A stretch of DNA of 64,000 bases. Source: Bin87 sp034423115. GTDB lineage: Bacteria > Chloroflexota > Dehalococcoidia > Lucifugimonadales > UBA3495. Below, piece after piece: positions 1-7,723 of this stretch (position 1 is its first letter; the number at the start of each line of letters is the position of its first letter). The position numbers and the translations under genes are program-made. The stretch covers positions 1-64,000 of the forward strand of contig DAOUJD010000068.1 in assembly GCA_034423115.1 (NCBI GenBank), in the 5' to 3' direction. Under the pieces are notes generated by a model that worked only from the letters and a program-made list of their open reading frames with translations, was not told the DNA's origin and ran no database searches.

Positions 1-113
1 CCGCGAGGACACGGAAGCCTAGGACGATATCTTTCTGCGCAAGCAAAAACAGTGTTGGCCGTGCAGAGTTCATCCGCCTCAGGCGGAACACGCAACCCGA
101 ACCACAACCTGAC
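1..113 (+). pseudogene. Relic of a Cys-rich module shared with 52.9 kb
   Basis: Bases 1-64 match the reverse complement of 52936-53000 almost perfectly, and 95-113 matches 52906-52924. Both copies can encode ARTRKPRTISFCA followed by QKQCWPC. In this copy the two parts are in different frames, because one base is missing near position 41. It also carries about 19 extra bases around a short palindrome (CCGCCTCAGGCGG). The Cys pattern suggests a small zinc-binding module, but the upstream part lies outside the window. Conservation plus a frameshift argues for a decayed gene end; function unknown. Confidence 0.45.
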
Positions 114-508
114 ACCGAATTCCCAAATCCAACAACCAACCCCAAGGGAGGTAAACACCCAGCGAAACACCAACTGAAACCGACAGCGGCGCTGGCACGA
201 TAACTCGCCCGTTCGCCACTATCGCACGGACGCTGAGATGGCGTCCCCAAAACAAAATCGCCGTGCCCTCATCCCGGGCCCTCGTACCTAAATGGCCGGT
301 CTCCCGTACTGACCTTTCAATACATGGGCGAGTGCGCACGACCCTGCACGCCAGCCCGCCACACGGCTCGCCATTCTCGGCCCAACCCCAGCCGGACCGC
401 GCTCGTGGATTCATTTGGAGGCGGCCTATAGGCGCATGCCTGCAAATGAAAGGCCACGAGGGTGCAAACCAGGGCCATTCGGTTATTCGCATGGTGCAAC
501 GTGGTCCG

Positions 509-561
509 CTCATGGTCCTGAACACCCGCTTTAGGCGGGAGCGTGTCGGACGGACCATGAG
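509..561. repeat. Compound inverted repeat
   Basis: An outer perfect 10-bp inverted repeat (CTCATGGTCC / GGACCATGAG, 509-518 and 552-561) encloses an inner hairpin CCCGC-TTTAG-GCGGG. The left arm with its flank (GTCCGCTCATGGT) resembles the dispersed element found inside larC and in the 52.5 kb gene. It lies in non-coding DNA and has no T-run, so I read it as a repeat and not as a terminator. Confidence 0.5.
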
Positions 562-773
562 GGCGTCCTTCGGCCGGCCAAATGCGGAACCGCAAAGAGC
601 GCACCAAGGGCCTACGGCAGCTCAGGACGATCGGACGGGCGGGTAGATAATCTAAAAGCCCTGGTTGAGTGATAGCCTCAAGCGCAAACCCGGTTCGTTG
701 GGTCCGTGCGGCGTTGTCTTCGACACTACTTCGGGCGTATGAGGCGATGCCGGCTGTCCCAGTTGGCTGGCGT

Positions 774-899
774 TCACAGAACCGATCCCGCTATGTGTCC
801 TACCGGCCGATTGAGCCAACCGGACCACAGATAAACTATCCCGACCAGAACAATCAGCGCAATGATAACGCCGATAATCATGCAACCGTACCGCTCCAT
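774..899 (-). CDS. Small single-span membrane protein (41 aa)
   Basis: A short frame starts (ATG at 899) six bases after the stop of the CocE-type hydrolase gene and encodes 41 residues. It begins MERYGC, continues with a long hydrophobic stretch (about residues 7-24, rich in I, V, L and G), then a Trp-rich end and a short polar tail (RPVGHIAGSVL). This is the pattern of a one-helix inner-membrane miniprotein, probably translationally coupled to the gene upstream. There is no strong ribosome binding site. I recognise no family. It could be spurious, but the hydrophobic composition and tight spacing favour a real gene. Confidence 0.4.
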   Translation of the reverse strand: MERYGCMIIGVIIALIVLVGIVYLWSGWLNRPVGHIAGSVL

Positions 900-905
900 G
901 AAGGC

Positions 906-2657
906 TTACGTAGGAATCACCGGCAAGCGGATCCGAGACGGGTATGCCCCGTCGTGGCGGATTGTCTGCAGTGCCGGCACGCATTCGGTGGTAGTCCATG
1001 GATCGTCGGAAGTGTTGAAGTTCCGGTCAAATCTCGGGAAGTTGCTGCTGCTGATTTCCAGGCGTATCCGATGTCCGACCTTGAATACGTTGCTGGTGGC
1101 CACCAGGTCTATGGTGTACTCCTCTACGGCTCCTGGGGTTATCGGGCGAGACTCATCCGTGCCTTGCCGGTAACGTGCCCGTATGATGCCATCGACCAGG
1201 CTCCGCGCCGCGCCGCACGGTTCCACGTCCACCAACTTGGCGGTGAAATCGGTGTCTGAGCCTGTCGTGGCCGCATACAGCGTAACCGTCAGCGGTCCGG
1301 TGACTTCGACATCCGATTCTAGTGGCGGCGTTGTGTAGCACAGCACGTCGCTGCGGGTTTCGACCGCCTGCTGGTCGTAGGCTCCCCCCGGCACGAAGGA
1401 CGCCCCACAGCACAATGCCCCACCGTGCGTGGGAACCGGATCCCTCGGGTCATATACGAACACGTCCGGCGCTTCCGCTCCCGGAACCTCTGGCGACAAT
1501 GATCCATCACCCGACGCCGTGTTCGCCTTGCCGCCGCTATGCAGGTAATAGTCCGTGTACTCCGTGCGGGCCAGCGGCCATTCCTGCTCGTCCCTCCACT
1601 CGTTGCTGCCCATCACGAATATGCGGACCGGCGATTCGTTCTCCGCCCCGTTTTGCTCGCCTTTGAGCCAGTGGTCGAACCACCGCAATTGGATACCGTC
1701 AGTGTCGATGGCAGGGCCGGCGGCGCCGAGCCCGAAGAAGAACTCCCCAGAGATTTCGCCGAAAGGCCCGTGGTGCCATGGCCCGACAATCAACTGTTGC
1801 CCGCCGCGCGCCGTGGCGTCCTCAGCCTGTTTCTGCATCCCCACGAAGTTGCGCAGTGTGCCCAGCAGAAATATGTCGTGCCATCCGCCGATGTGCAAAG
1901 CCGGCGTCGTTATGTGCGGGTAGTGGTCTTCGATGCGCCACCGGTTCCAGTAATCATCGCTGGAGGAGTGGCGAATCCAGTCATAAAAGTAACCTGCCAG
2001 CGGTTCTTTCAGGTGCGGAAGATCGACGATGGGCTGGTGCCGGAACGTGCAGTCAAGCTCGTTGAAAGCGGCGAGCAATTGCCCTCGGGTACCGTCGGGA
2101 ATGTCATGCCTGCTGGAAATCGCGCCCATGTTGGCCATCGTCAACTGCCGCATCGTCCAGGACAATGCAAATCCCCAGGCCAACGCGCCCCCCTGGTAGG
2201 TCCATCCTTCGTAATAGTCGGAGGCGGTGATCCCCGGCGCGATGCATGTCAGATTAGGTGGGTTCGTGATCGCGCACAGCCATTGCGTTGCCCCGACGTA
2301 GGAACGGCCGAACATCCCCACCTTGCCGGTACTCCACGGCTGTTCAGCGCACCATTGCACGGTGTCGTACCCGTCGTTGGGTTCGTCCAGGAACGGGTAG
2401 AACTCTCCCTCGGACGTATAACGGCCCCGGGTGTCCTGGATCACCACTGCATATCCGTGAGATGCTGCGCGGATCACCTCCAGCGCTCCCGTTCGCCCTT
2501 GAGACTTGTCATAGGGAGTCCGTTGCAGAAGAACGGGCAACGGCTCATCCACATCGGGCCGGTAAACGTCTGCGTACAACGTGACCCCGTCGCGCATGGG
2601 GACTGCCAGGTCCAATTCGTTGCGAATGTTTGTGTGCGGCCCCATCAAATCAGGCAT
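906..2657 (-). CDS. CocE/NonD family (S15) hydrolase
   Basis: The 583-aa product is an alpha/beta hydrolase of the Xaa-Pro dipeptidyl-peptidase/cocaine esterase family, which cleaves esters or amides. The nucleophile is Ser119 in GRSYVG; the GGWHD segment near residue 258 fits the acid residue, and PWHHG near 298 fits the catalytic His. The C-terminal half is the jelly-roll domain typical of S15 enzymes (ending about RLEISSSNFPRFDRN). There is no signal peptide, so it is probably cytoplasmic. The start has GGAGG upstream. It follows argF by 39 bp on the same strand and a miniprotein gene follows. Substrate cannot be read from sequence. Confidence 0.9.
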   Translation of the reverse strand: MPDLMGPHTNIRNELDLAVPMRDGVTLYADVYRPDVDEPLPVLLQRTPYDKSQGRTGALEVIRAASHGYAVVIQDTRGRYTSEGEFYPFLDEPNDGYDTVQWCAEQPWSTGKVGMFGRSYVGATQWLCAITNPPNLTCIAPGITASDYYEGWTYQGGALAWGFALSWTMRQLTMANMGAISSRHDIPDGTRGQLLAAFNELDCTFRHQPIVDLPHLKEPLAGYFYDWIRHSSSDDYWNRWRIEDHYPHITTPALHIGGWHDIFLLGTLRNFVGMQKQAEDATARGGQQLIVGPWHHGPFGEISGEFFFGLGAAGPAIDTDGIQLRWFDHWLKGEQNGAENESPVRIFVMGSNEWRDEQEWPLARTEYTDYYLHSGGKANTASGDGSLSPEVPGAEAPDVFVYDPRDPVPTHGGALCCGASFVPGGAYDQQAVETRSDVLCYTTPPLESDVEVTGPLTVTLYAATTGSDTDFTAKLVDVEPCGAARSLVDGIIRARYRQGTDESRPITPGAVEEYTIDLVATSNVFKVGHRIRLEISSSNFPRFDRNFNTSDDPWTTTECVPALQTIRHDGAYPSRIRLPVIPT

Positions 2658-2696
2658 GGCGATACCTCCATAGCGTCAGTGGCATAATACTCCCGG

Positions 2697-3629
2697 TTAC
2701 GACAGCAAGAACTCCAGCACTGCCTTCTGGGCGTGCAGCCGATTATGAGCCTGCTGGTACGCCACCGACTGCGGGTGTTCCAGCATCCCCGGTGGCACTT
2801 CTTCGCCGTAGTGCGCCGGCATATCGTGCATAAAGCAGGCTCCCGGCGCGGCCATTTCCATCAAAGCGTAATCTACCGTGTAGCCCTGGAAAGCTCGCAG
2901 CCGCTGCTCGGTTTCGGCCTCGTCGCCCATGCTGGTCCATACGTCGGTGTACACCACGTTGGCGTCCACCACGGCGTCTTCCGGCCTGACCAACGGATGC
3001 ACGGTGGGTCTCGGGCCACTGTCGACGCGAACGCCCCGTTCACTGGCAGCGTCGAATACCGATTCTTCCAATTGGTAACCGTGCGGCGCGGCAATAGAGA
3101 AGTTCATGCCCACGGCTGGCGCTCCCAGGCACAGGCTGCGCGCCACGTTGTTCCCGTCGCCAATGTAGGCCACGTTGACGCCATCGGTCCGGCCATGAGT
3201 CTCGGCGATGGTGAGCAGGTCCGCCATAGTTTGGCAGGGATGTTCAACGTCGGAAAGAGCGTTGATCACCGGCACGGTGCCATACTCGGCCAGCCCGACC
3301 AGCGATTCATGGGAATTCACTCGCGCTATCACGGCATCCACGTAACCGCTCAGAACTCGCGCCACGTCGGACACCGGCTCTCGGCGTCCCAGTCCCACCT
3401 CTTCAGGCGACATGTACAGGCTGTAACCGCCCAATTCTGCGATCCCGATTTGGAAACTCACGCGAGTCCGCAGCGACGGCTTCTCGAAGAGCAGCGCGAT
3501 TCTTTTCCCCGTCAGTGGTTGCGCCGCTCCAGGCAGCGCTTGTTTCAGTTCAACGGCTCGGTCTATCAACCGACGGGTCTCATCAGGTGAAATGTCGGTG
3601 ATGGAAATAAAGTCGCGCTTGTCGGACAT
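2697..3629 (-). CDS. argF: Ornithine carbamoyltransferase (atypical HDMP site)
   Basis: The 310-aa product is an ornithine carbamoyltransferase of usual length, which makes citrulline from ornithine and carbamoyl phosphate in arginine synthesis. The carbamoyl-phosphate loop is FEKPSLRTRVSF (residues 48-59), HPCQ is at 130-133, and the ornithine-side loop TDVWTSMGDEAE at 228-239. The family's HCLP motif, whose Cys lies in the ornithine site, reads HDMP here (268-271) inside FMHDMPAHYGEEV. That makes the exact substrate slightly uncertain, although the SMG loop favours ornithine. No other arginine genes are adjacent; the CocE-type hydrolase follows. Confidence 0.85.
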   Translation of the reverse strand: MSDKRDFISITDISPDETRRLIDRAVELKQALPGAAQPLTGKRIALLFEKPSLRTRVSFQIGIAELGGYSLYMSPEEVGLGRREPVSDVARVLSGYVDAVIARVNSHESLVGLAEYGTVPVINALSDVEHPCQTMADLLTIAETHGRTDGVNVAYIGDGNNVARSLCLGAPAVGMNFSIAAPHGYQLEESVFDAASERGVRVDSGPRPTVHPLVRPEDAVVDANVVYTDVWTSMGDEAETEQRLRAFQGYTVDYALMEMAAPGACFMHDMPAHYGEEVPPGMLEHPQSVAYQQAHNRLHAQKAVLEFLLS

Positions 3630-3732
3630 GGGTTAGTTCCTGCCGCTGCAAATTTATGGCACTGTGTGGTTGCACGTTCTCAAGGCCGGGTTAACGATAT
3701 GGTGGGGACAGGCCAGTGTCAATCTAACGAAT

Positions 3733-3758
3733 CGGGGCCGGTCGCAAGACCGGCCCCG
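3733..3758 (-). terminator. Hairpin after the DUF1800/DUF1501/NHL operon
   Basis: A GC-rich perfect stem (GGGGCCGGTC / GACCGGCCCC, loop TTGC on the minus strand) lies 25 bp beyond the NHL gene stop and before argF. The T-run is weak, so termination efficiency is uncertain. Confidence 0.55.
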
Positions 3759-3783
3759 TTCACGTTCAGAACGAACAGGATGC

Positions 3784-4812
3784 TTACAGGTTGAACTGCG
3801 GATCCAGGTAGGAATCGTCCTTGTCGTAGATCTGCAACCGAGAGCGCAGGGTGTCGCATACCACCAGGCGGTTGTTCACCCGGTCAAAGTCGGCGCCCAT
3901 GGGCATCCGGAAGGTTCGCTGCTGCTGTTCCAGATCCGGAACGCGGCGGCGGGCCTTAACCATATCGGGGTTGGCGTCCAGGGACAGGTTGCCCCAGTCG
4001 GATACTTCAACCGCGTCGCCGTTCAGGTAAGCGATGGGCCGCGTGTCGGCGTCGTAGATGACGATCCGTTCGTTCATCCAGTCCACCACGTACACGTCGC
4101 CATCGTTGTCAATGGTGACGTCCAGGGGATGGTTCAACTCCCCGGAACCGCTGCCCTTGCTGCCGAAGGTAGCCAGGTGGGTCCCTCCGGAAGTGTACTT
4201 CTGTACCCGGTGGTTGCCCCAGTCGGCGACATAGATGTCTCCGGACGGATCGATGGCGATGCCGGACGGCATTTCCAGATCTTCGGGGCCGTTGCCCTTG
4301 GTGCCGAAGCCGCTCAGGAAGTCGCCGTCAGGGCTGAACTTTTGGACGCGGCTGGTTTTGGCCGAGACCACCCAGAGGTTGCCGTCGGCATCAAATACCA
4401 TGCCAGCGGCGCCGCTCAGCTGTCCCTCGCCTTCGCCGGCCTCTCCCCACTGTCCCAGCAGGTTGCCGTCGGCGTCGAAGGAGGAAATCTGGTTCTTCCA
4501 CTCGTCGGACGCGTAGATGTTGCCTGCGGCGTCAGCGGTGATGCCCGTGAGCCACATGAACAGGCTGCCGGACCCGGCCTGGTAGGCAATGCCTTCCCGG
4601 CCAAATTCGCCGATGTACTCCTGGTCAACGGTGCACTTGGTAATTCGGGCGCTGGGGTTTTGCTCTCCGGAACGATTGGCTACGTAGAGCGTGCCGTCGG
4701 GAAGGGCGGCTACGCCAACCGGCTGGCTGAATCCCATGCCCACCTGAGCGTTCCGGCCGATATTGTGGCTATAGAGCCACGCGCGGCCACTCGCTACGGT
4801 ATTCAGAGGCAT
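3784..4812 (-). CDS. NHL-repeat beta-propeller protein
   Basis: The 342-aa product consists of NHL-type repeats, each with a core like DxxGNIYVADxxNHRVQKF (for example ISSFDADGNLLGQWG, VQKFSPDGDFLSGFG, IYVADWGNHRVQKYT), so it should fold as a six-bladed beta-propeller. I place the start at ATG 4812 because GGAGG sits 8 bp upstream; the frame stays open 14 codons further. There is no signal peptide. It is the third gene of a minus-strand operon behind the DUF1800 and DUF1501 genes, which suggests a joint role. The ligand is unknown; NHL propellers bind proteins, RNA or sugars. Confidence 0.85.
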   Translation of the reverse strand: MPLNTVASGRAWLYSHNIGRNAQVGMGFSQPVGVAALPDGTLYVANRSGEQNPSARITKCTVDQEYIGEFGREGIAYQAGSGSLFMWLTGITADAAGNIYASDEWKNQISSFDADGNLLGQWGEAGEGEGQLSGAAGMVFDADGNLWVVSAKTSRVQKFSPDGDFLSGFGTKGNGPEDLEMPSGIAIDPSGDIYVADWGNHRVQKYTSGGTHLATFGSKGSGSGELNHPLDVTIDNDGDVYVVDWMNERIVIYDADTRPIAYLNGDAVEVSDWGNLSLDANPDMVKARRRVPDLEQQQRTFRMPMGADFDRVNNRLVVCDTLRSRLQIYDKDDSYLDPQFNL

Positions 4813-4893
4813 AGTTGGTCCTCCAATTGGGTTTTGTCGGTAGTGGCGGCGCAACCTTTCGACTGCGCCGCCGCATTTTCTGTGCTGTCCCGC

Positions 4894-6027
4894 TTACTTC
4901 TGGATGAAGTCGTGCTTCGGGAAGGTGCCGTTGACGATGGGGTTGGCGTCCATGCCCAGCCAGTCTTCGACGATGCTGGAGTAGGCGCCGCGGAAGTCAT
5001 AGTTCGGGACCAGGTCGCCCTGTTCCAGATCCTCGGCCTTCCGGGAAGGATAGTCGCCATAGAGGCCGCCCTTGACGGGGTCGCCGATGACGAATGCAGC
5101 GCCGGCTGCGCCGTGGTCGGTGCCGGAGCCGTTGTCGCGGACGCGGCGGCCGAACTCGGAGAACAGGTACATTACGATGTTCTCGCCGGTGTTGTGCTCC
5201 TTCATGTCCTGGAAGAAAGCGCTGATACTCTCGGAAACTTCCTTCCACAATACCGGGTGGGCCGCGGCCTCACCGGCGTGGGTGTCGAAGCTGCCGTGCT
5301 GGGTGTAGAAGATCTTGGTGCCGAGGTCGGCCATGTACACCTGGGCGATGTCACGCAGGTGCATGGCGATCGGGCTGTTGGGATACTCCACGTTGCTGGA
5401 GTACTGCTCCGGCGCGACCTTGACGATGTCTGCGCCGACCATGGCGTCGGTGCCGGTGGAGCGCAGGTAGTCGTTGACGAAGCTGCCGCCCACGGTGGGG
5501 GAGTACATCTTTGAGAACAGGTCCAACGCCCTGGACCGCTGGTCTACGTCGGCGATGCCGGTCAGCAGGCCATAGGTGCTCAGGTCGGCGATGGCAGCGA
5601 CGGGGACTCCGGGGACGGCCAGTGCGCGGGGCAGGCCATGGCCGAAGTTGATGGCCGTCAGCACGTTTTCTTTGTTCGGGTCCATCTCGCGAGCGACGCG
5701 GCCGGCCCATCCCTCAGTGCCAACCTTGTCCGGCTCACAGGTGTGCCAGATGTCCATGCTGCGGAAGTGCGAGCGGGGGCTGTCGGCGTAGCCGATGCCG
5801 TGGATCACCGCGACCTTGCCTTCGTCGTACAGCTCCTTGATCGGGCCCATGGTGGGCATAAAGCCGAGCTCGTCATTGATGGGGATGATGTCTTCCCGTT
5901 CATAGCGGATAGACGGGCGGTTGTCGTAATACAACGAGTCGTTGTAGGGGATCACCGTGTTGAAGTAGTCGTTGCCGCCGGTGAGCTGCAGGACCACGAT
6001 GACCGGATCTTTCTTTGTGGAGGTCAT
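4894..6027 (-). CDS. DUF1501 family protein
   Basis: The 377-aa product shows the DUF1501 hallmarks: VLQLTGGNDYFNTVIPYN near the N-terminus, HGSFDTHAGE in the middle and LFSEFGRRVRDNGSGTDHG near residue 300. The family has an alkaline-phosphatase/sulfatase-like fold and is almost always encoded beside DUF1800, as here. Many members carry a Tat signal; this one starts directly with MTSTKKDPVIVVLQ and has none. A clear AAAGGAG precedes the start. It lies 81 bp after the DUF1800 gene and 81 bp before the NHL gene. The biochemical role is not established. Confidence 0.9.
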   Translation of the reverse strand: MTSTKKDPVIVVLQLTGGNDYFNTVIPYNDSLYYDNRPSIRYEREDIIPINDELGFMPTMGPIKELYDEGKVAVIHGIGYADSPRSHFRSMDIWHTCEPDKVGTEGWAGRVAREMDPNKENVLTAINFGHGLPRALAVPGVPVAAIADLSTYGLLTGIADVDQRSRALDLFSKMYSPTVGGSFVNDYLRSTGTDAMVGADIVKVAPEQYSSNVEYPNSPIAMHLRDIAQVYMADLGTKIFYTQHGSFDTHAGEAAAHPVLWKEVSESISAFFQDMKEHNTGENIVMYLFSEFGRRVRDNGSGTDHGAAGAAFVIGDPVKGGLYGDYPSRKAEDLEQGDLVPNYDFRGAYSSIVEDWLGMDANPIVNGTFPKHDFIQK

Positions 6028-6108
6028 TGCGTAAGCTCCTTTGTAATTTCGTTGAGTTAGTCGGTTCGGTGTTGCCGCCGGGCCGATTTCGACCCGGCAG
6101 AGTTCCGA

Positions 6109-7509
6109 TTAGCCGAACTGGTACTCGGTGGTGGCGCTGATGAGAGCCATGGTCTCGCCGATGCGAGTCGCCGTGGCTGTCCGGTCGCCCCAGTTGACAT
6201 CGCCACCGGCGCGGACGTGCTCGGCCAACTGGCCGCGTGTCTCTTCACTGAGCTCGACAAAGCCCATGTATTCAGTGCAGGCGTCCAGCAGGTGATCCGG
6301 TGTGGTGACGCCTTCGGCGTACATGTTGTCGATGATGTCTCGCATGCCGGGCAGGTCGGAGTTGGAGACGCGGTCGGCCACGAAGTTGATGCGGGCCAAC
6401 AGCGCGCCGGAGTTGATCCACTCGAGACCGGTGTGCCAGCCTTCGACCGACGGCGGGTCCAGGATGGACTGGCCCATGTAGGTGGGCTCCTTGCCGATGT
6501 TCAGAACGCCGGGGTCCGGGTTCTCGAACAGGCCAACCATGCGCAGCGTTCCGGCGACCACTTCCGCCGGGCTCTTGATCTTCTGGTAGCGGGCGTCCTT
6601 GAACCACTGTGAAAGGAACATGTGGCGCAGCACGGCCTTCATGTCGAAGCCAGACTGCTCGAACACATCCATCATCTCTTCCAGCGCGTCCTCGTCGCGT
6701 GCCGGCTCGATGGTCCATGCAGGAACCTGCGGCTCGTCGGCGACGAAGAAGTTGTAGAGGTGACGGCAGATGAAGCGGGAGGTTGCCGGCTCTTCGAGGA
6801 TGATATCTATGATGTCTTCCCCGTCGAAGTTGCCGGTGCGACCCAGGAACGTCTTCTCGCCGAAGTCGTGGTCCTCTTCGTGGTAGGCGAACTTCCAGGG
6901 ATAGCGGCCGTAGGGAGCCCGGGGCAGCTTGGCCTGGATGGTCCAACCGGTGAAGGCTCGCGAACACTCGCGAACGTCAACCTCGGTGTAGTTGGAAACG
7001 CCCATGGAGAAGAGTTCCAGAAGCTCGCGGCCCCAGTTCTCGTTCACGGCATCCCGATGGTTTTCGTTATTGTCCAGCCAGAAGATCATGGCCGGGTTCT
7101 TGGACAGCTCGATGAGAATGTCCCGGTAGTTGCCCATCCCGTGCTCGCGGAGCATGTCGATTTGCTCGAGCAACTGGTCGCAGTTGTCGACCTTGGAGTT
7201 GCCGGTCGCAAATACATGATGCCAGAACAGGGTCATCTTCTCTTCGAGCGGCCGGTCGCTGGATACCATGTTGTACATCCAGTTAGCCTGGCCGGAGAAG
7301 GGGACGCCGCCGGGGAGCAGGAAGCTGGGGTGATACCTCAGCAACAGTGCCATCTTGCCGCCAACATTCTCAGCGGGCGGATTCAACAGCTCTTCCACGG
7401 TGGCTTCGTAACCCTGAGCAACGCAACGTTCCAACTCTGCGCGGTTGGCGCCAAAACCGGCGCGCCGCATCAGGTGGGCCATCAATGCCAGGTCATCTTT
7501 ATGTGACAT
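6109..7509 (-). CDS. DUF1800 family protein
   Basis: The 466-aa product begins with a helical region typical of DUF1800 (LMRRAGFGANRAELERCV) and contains the conserved MTLFWHHVFATG, NENWGRELLELFSMGV, RAFTGW and DPPSVEGW segments. DUF1800 proteins are encoded with DUF1501 partners in many bacteria; their function is unproven. There is no secretion signal. AGGAGG lies just upstream of the ATG. It is the first gene of the DUF1800-DUF1501-NHL operon, and a good promoter candidate lies 81-109 bp upstream. Confidence 0.9.
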   Translation of the reverse strand: MSHKDDLALMAHLMRRAGFGANRAELERCVAQGYEATVEELLNPPAENVGGKMALLLRYHPSFLLPGGVPFSGQANWMYNMVSSDRPLEEKMTLFWHHVFATGNSKVDNCDQLLEQIDMLREHGMGNYRDILIELSKNPAMIFWLDNNENHRDAVNENWGRELLELFSMGVSNYTEVDVRECSRAFTGWTIQAKLPRAPYGRYPWKFAYHEEDHDFGEKTFLGRTGNFDGEDIIDIILEEPATSRFICRHLYNFFVADEPQVPAWTIEPARDEDALEEMMDVFEQSGFDMKAVLRHMFLSQWFKDARYQKIKSPAEVVAGTLRMVGLFENPDPGVLNIGKEPTYMGQSILDPPSVEGWHTGLEWINSGALLARINFVADRVSNSDLPGMRDIIDNMYAEGVTTPDHLLDACTEYMGFVELSEETRGQLAEHVRAGGDVNWGDRTATATRIGETMALISATTEYQFG

Positions 7510-7589
7510 TCTGTGCCTCCTTCCTGTGTTTTTCCTACCAAAGTCGCAGCCAAGCGAACACTACCTCGCGCGACTCACGATTGCTCGGT

Positions 7590-7618
7590 AGTTTATTTTA
7601 CGCACTACAGCGTGTCAA
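7590..7618 (-). promoter_or_regulatory. Sigma-70-type promoter for the DUF1800 operon
   Basis: On the minus strand TTGACA (7618-7613) is followed after exactly 17 bases by TAAACT (7595-7590), in an AT-rich gap upstream of the DUF1800 gene. The fit to the housekeeping consensus is good, but no start site is known. Confidence 0.55.
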
Positions 7619-7723
7619 CCGAAAACTACCATATCGATCAAATTTGATAACGATTATAAAGTGGTAACAGACAATAAACTGTGCTCAGGCCCGCAAGGAA
7701 TCCACGGCCCCGGCGTTTGCTGT

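Larger units (their letters stand above)
1..773. other. Left edge without intact gene
   Basis: I see no credible coding region here. Open frames on both strands overlap each other, have biased composition and match no family I know. The stretch holds a relic of a module that recurs at about 52.9 kb (1-113) and a compound hairpin (509-561). From about 600 to 773 I see nothing assignable. Confidence 0.5.

Noticed and set aside
79..646. Overlapping open frames of 96-159 codons at the left edge
   Set aside because: They overlap on opposite strands, are rich in Arg and Pro, cover the relic repeat and the compound hairpin, and resemble no family.
3664..5514. 616-codon open frame on the plus strand opposite the NHL and DUF1501 genes
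   Set aside because: It is antisense to two well-recognised genes with clear ribosome binding sites and shows no family features; long antisense frames are expected in GC-rich DNA.
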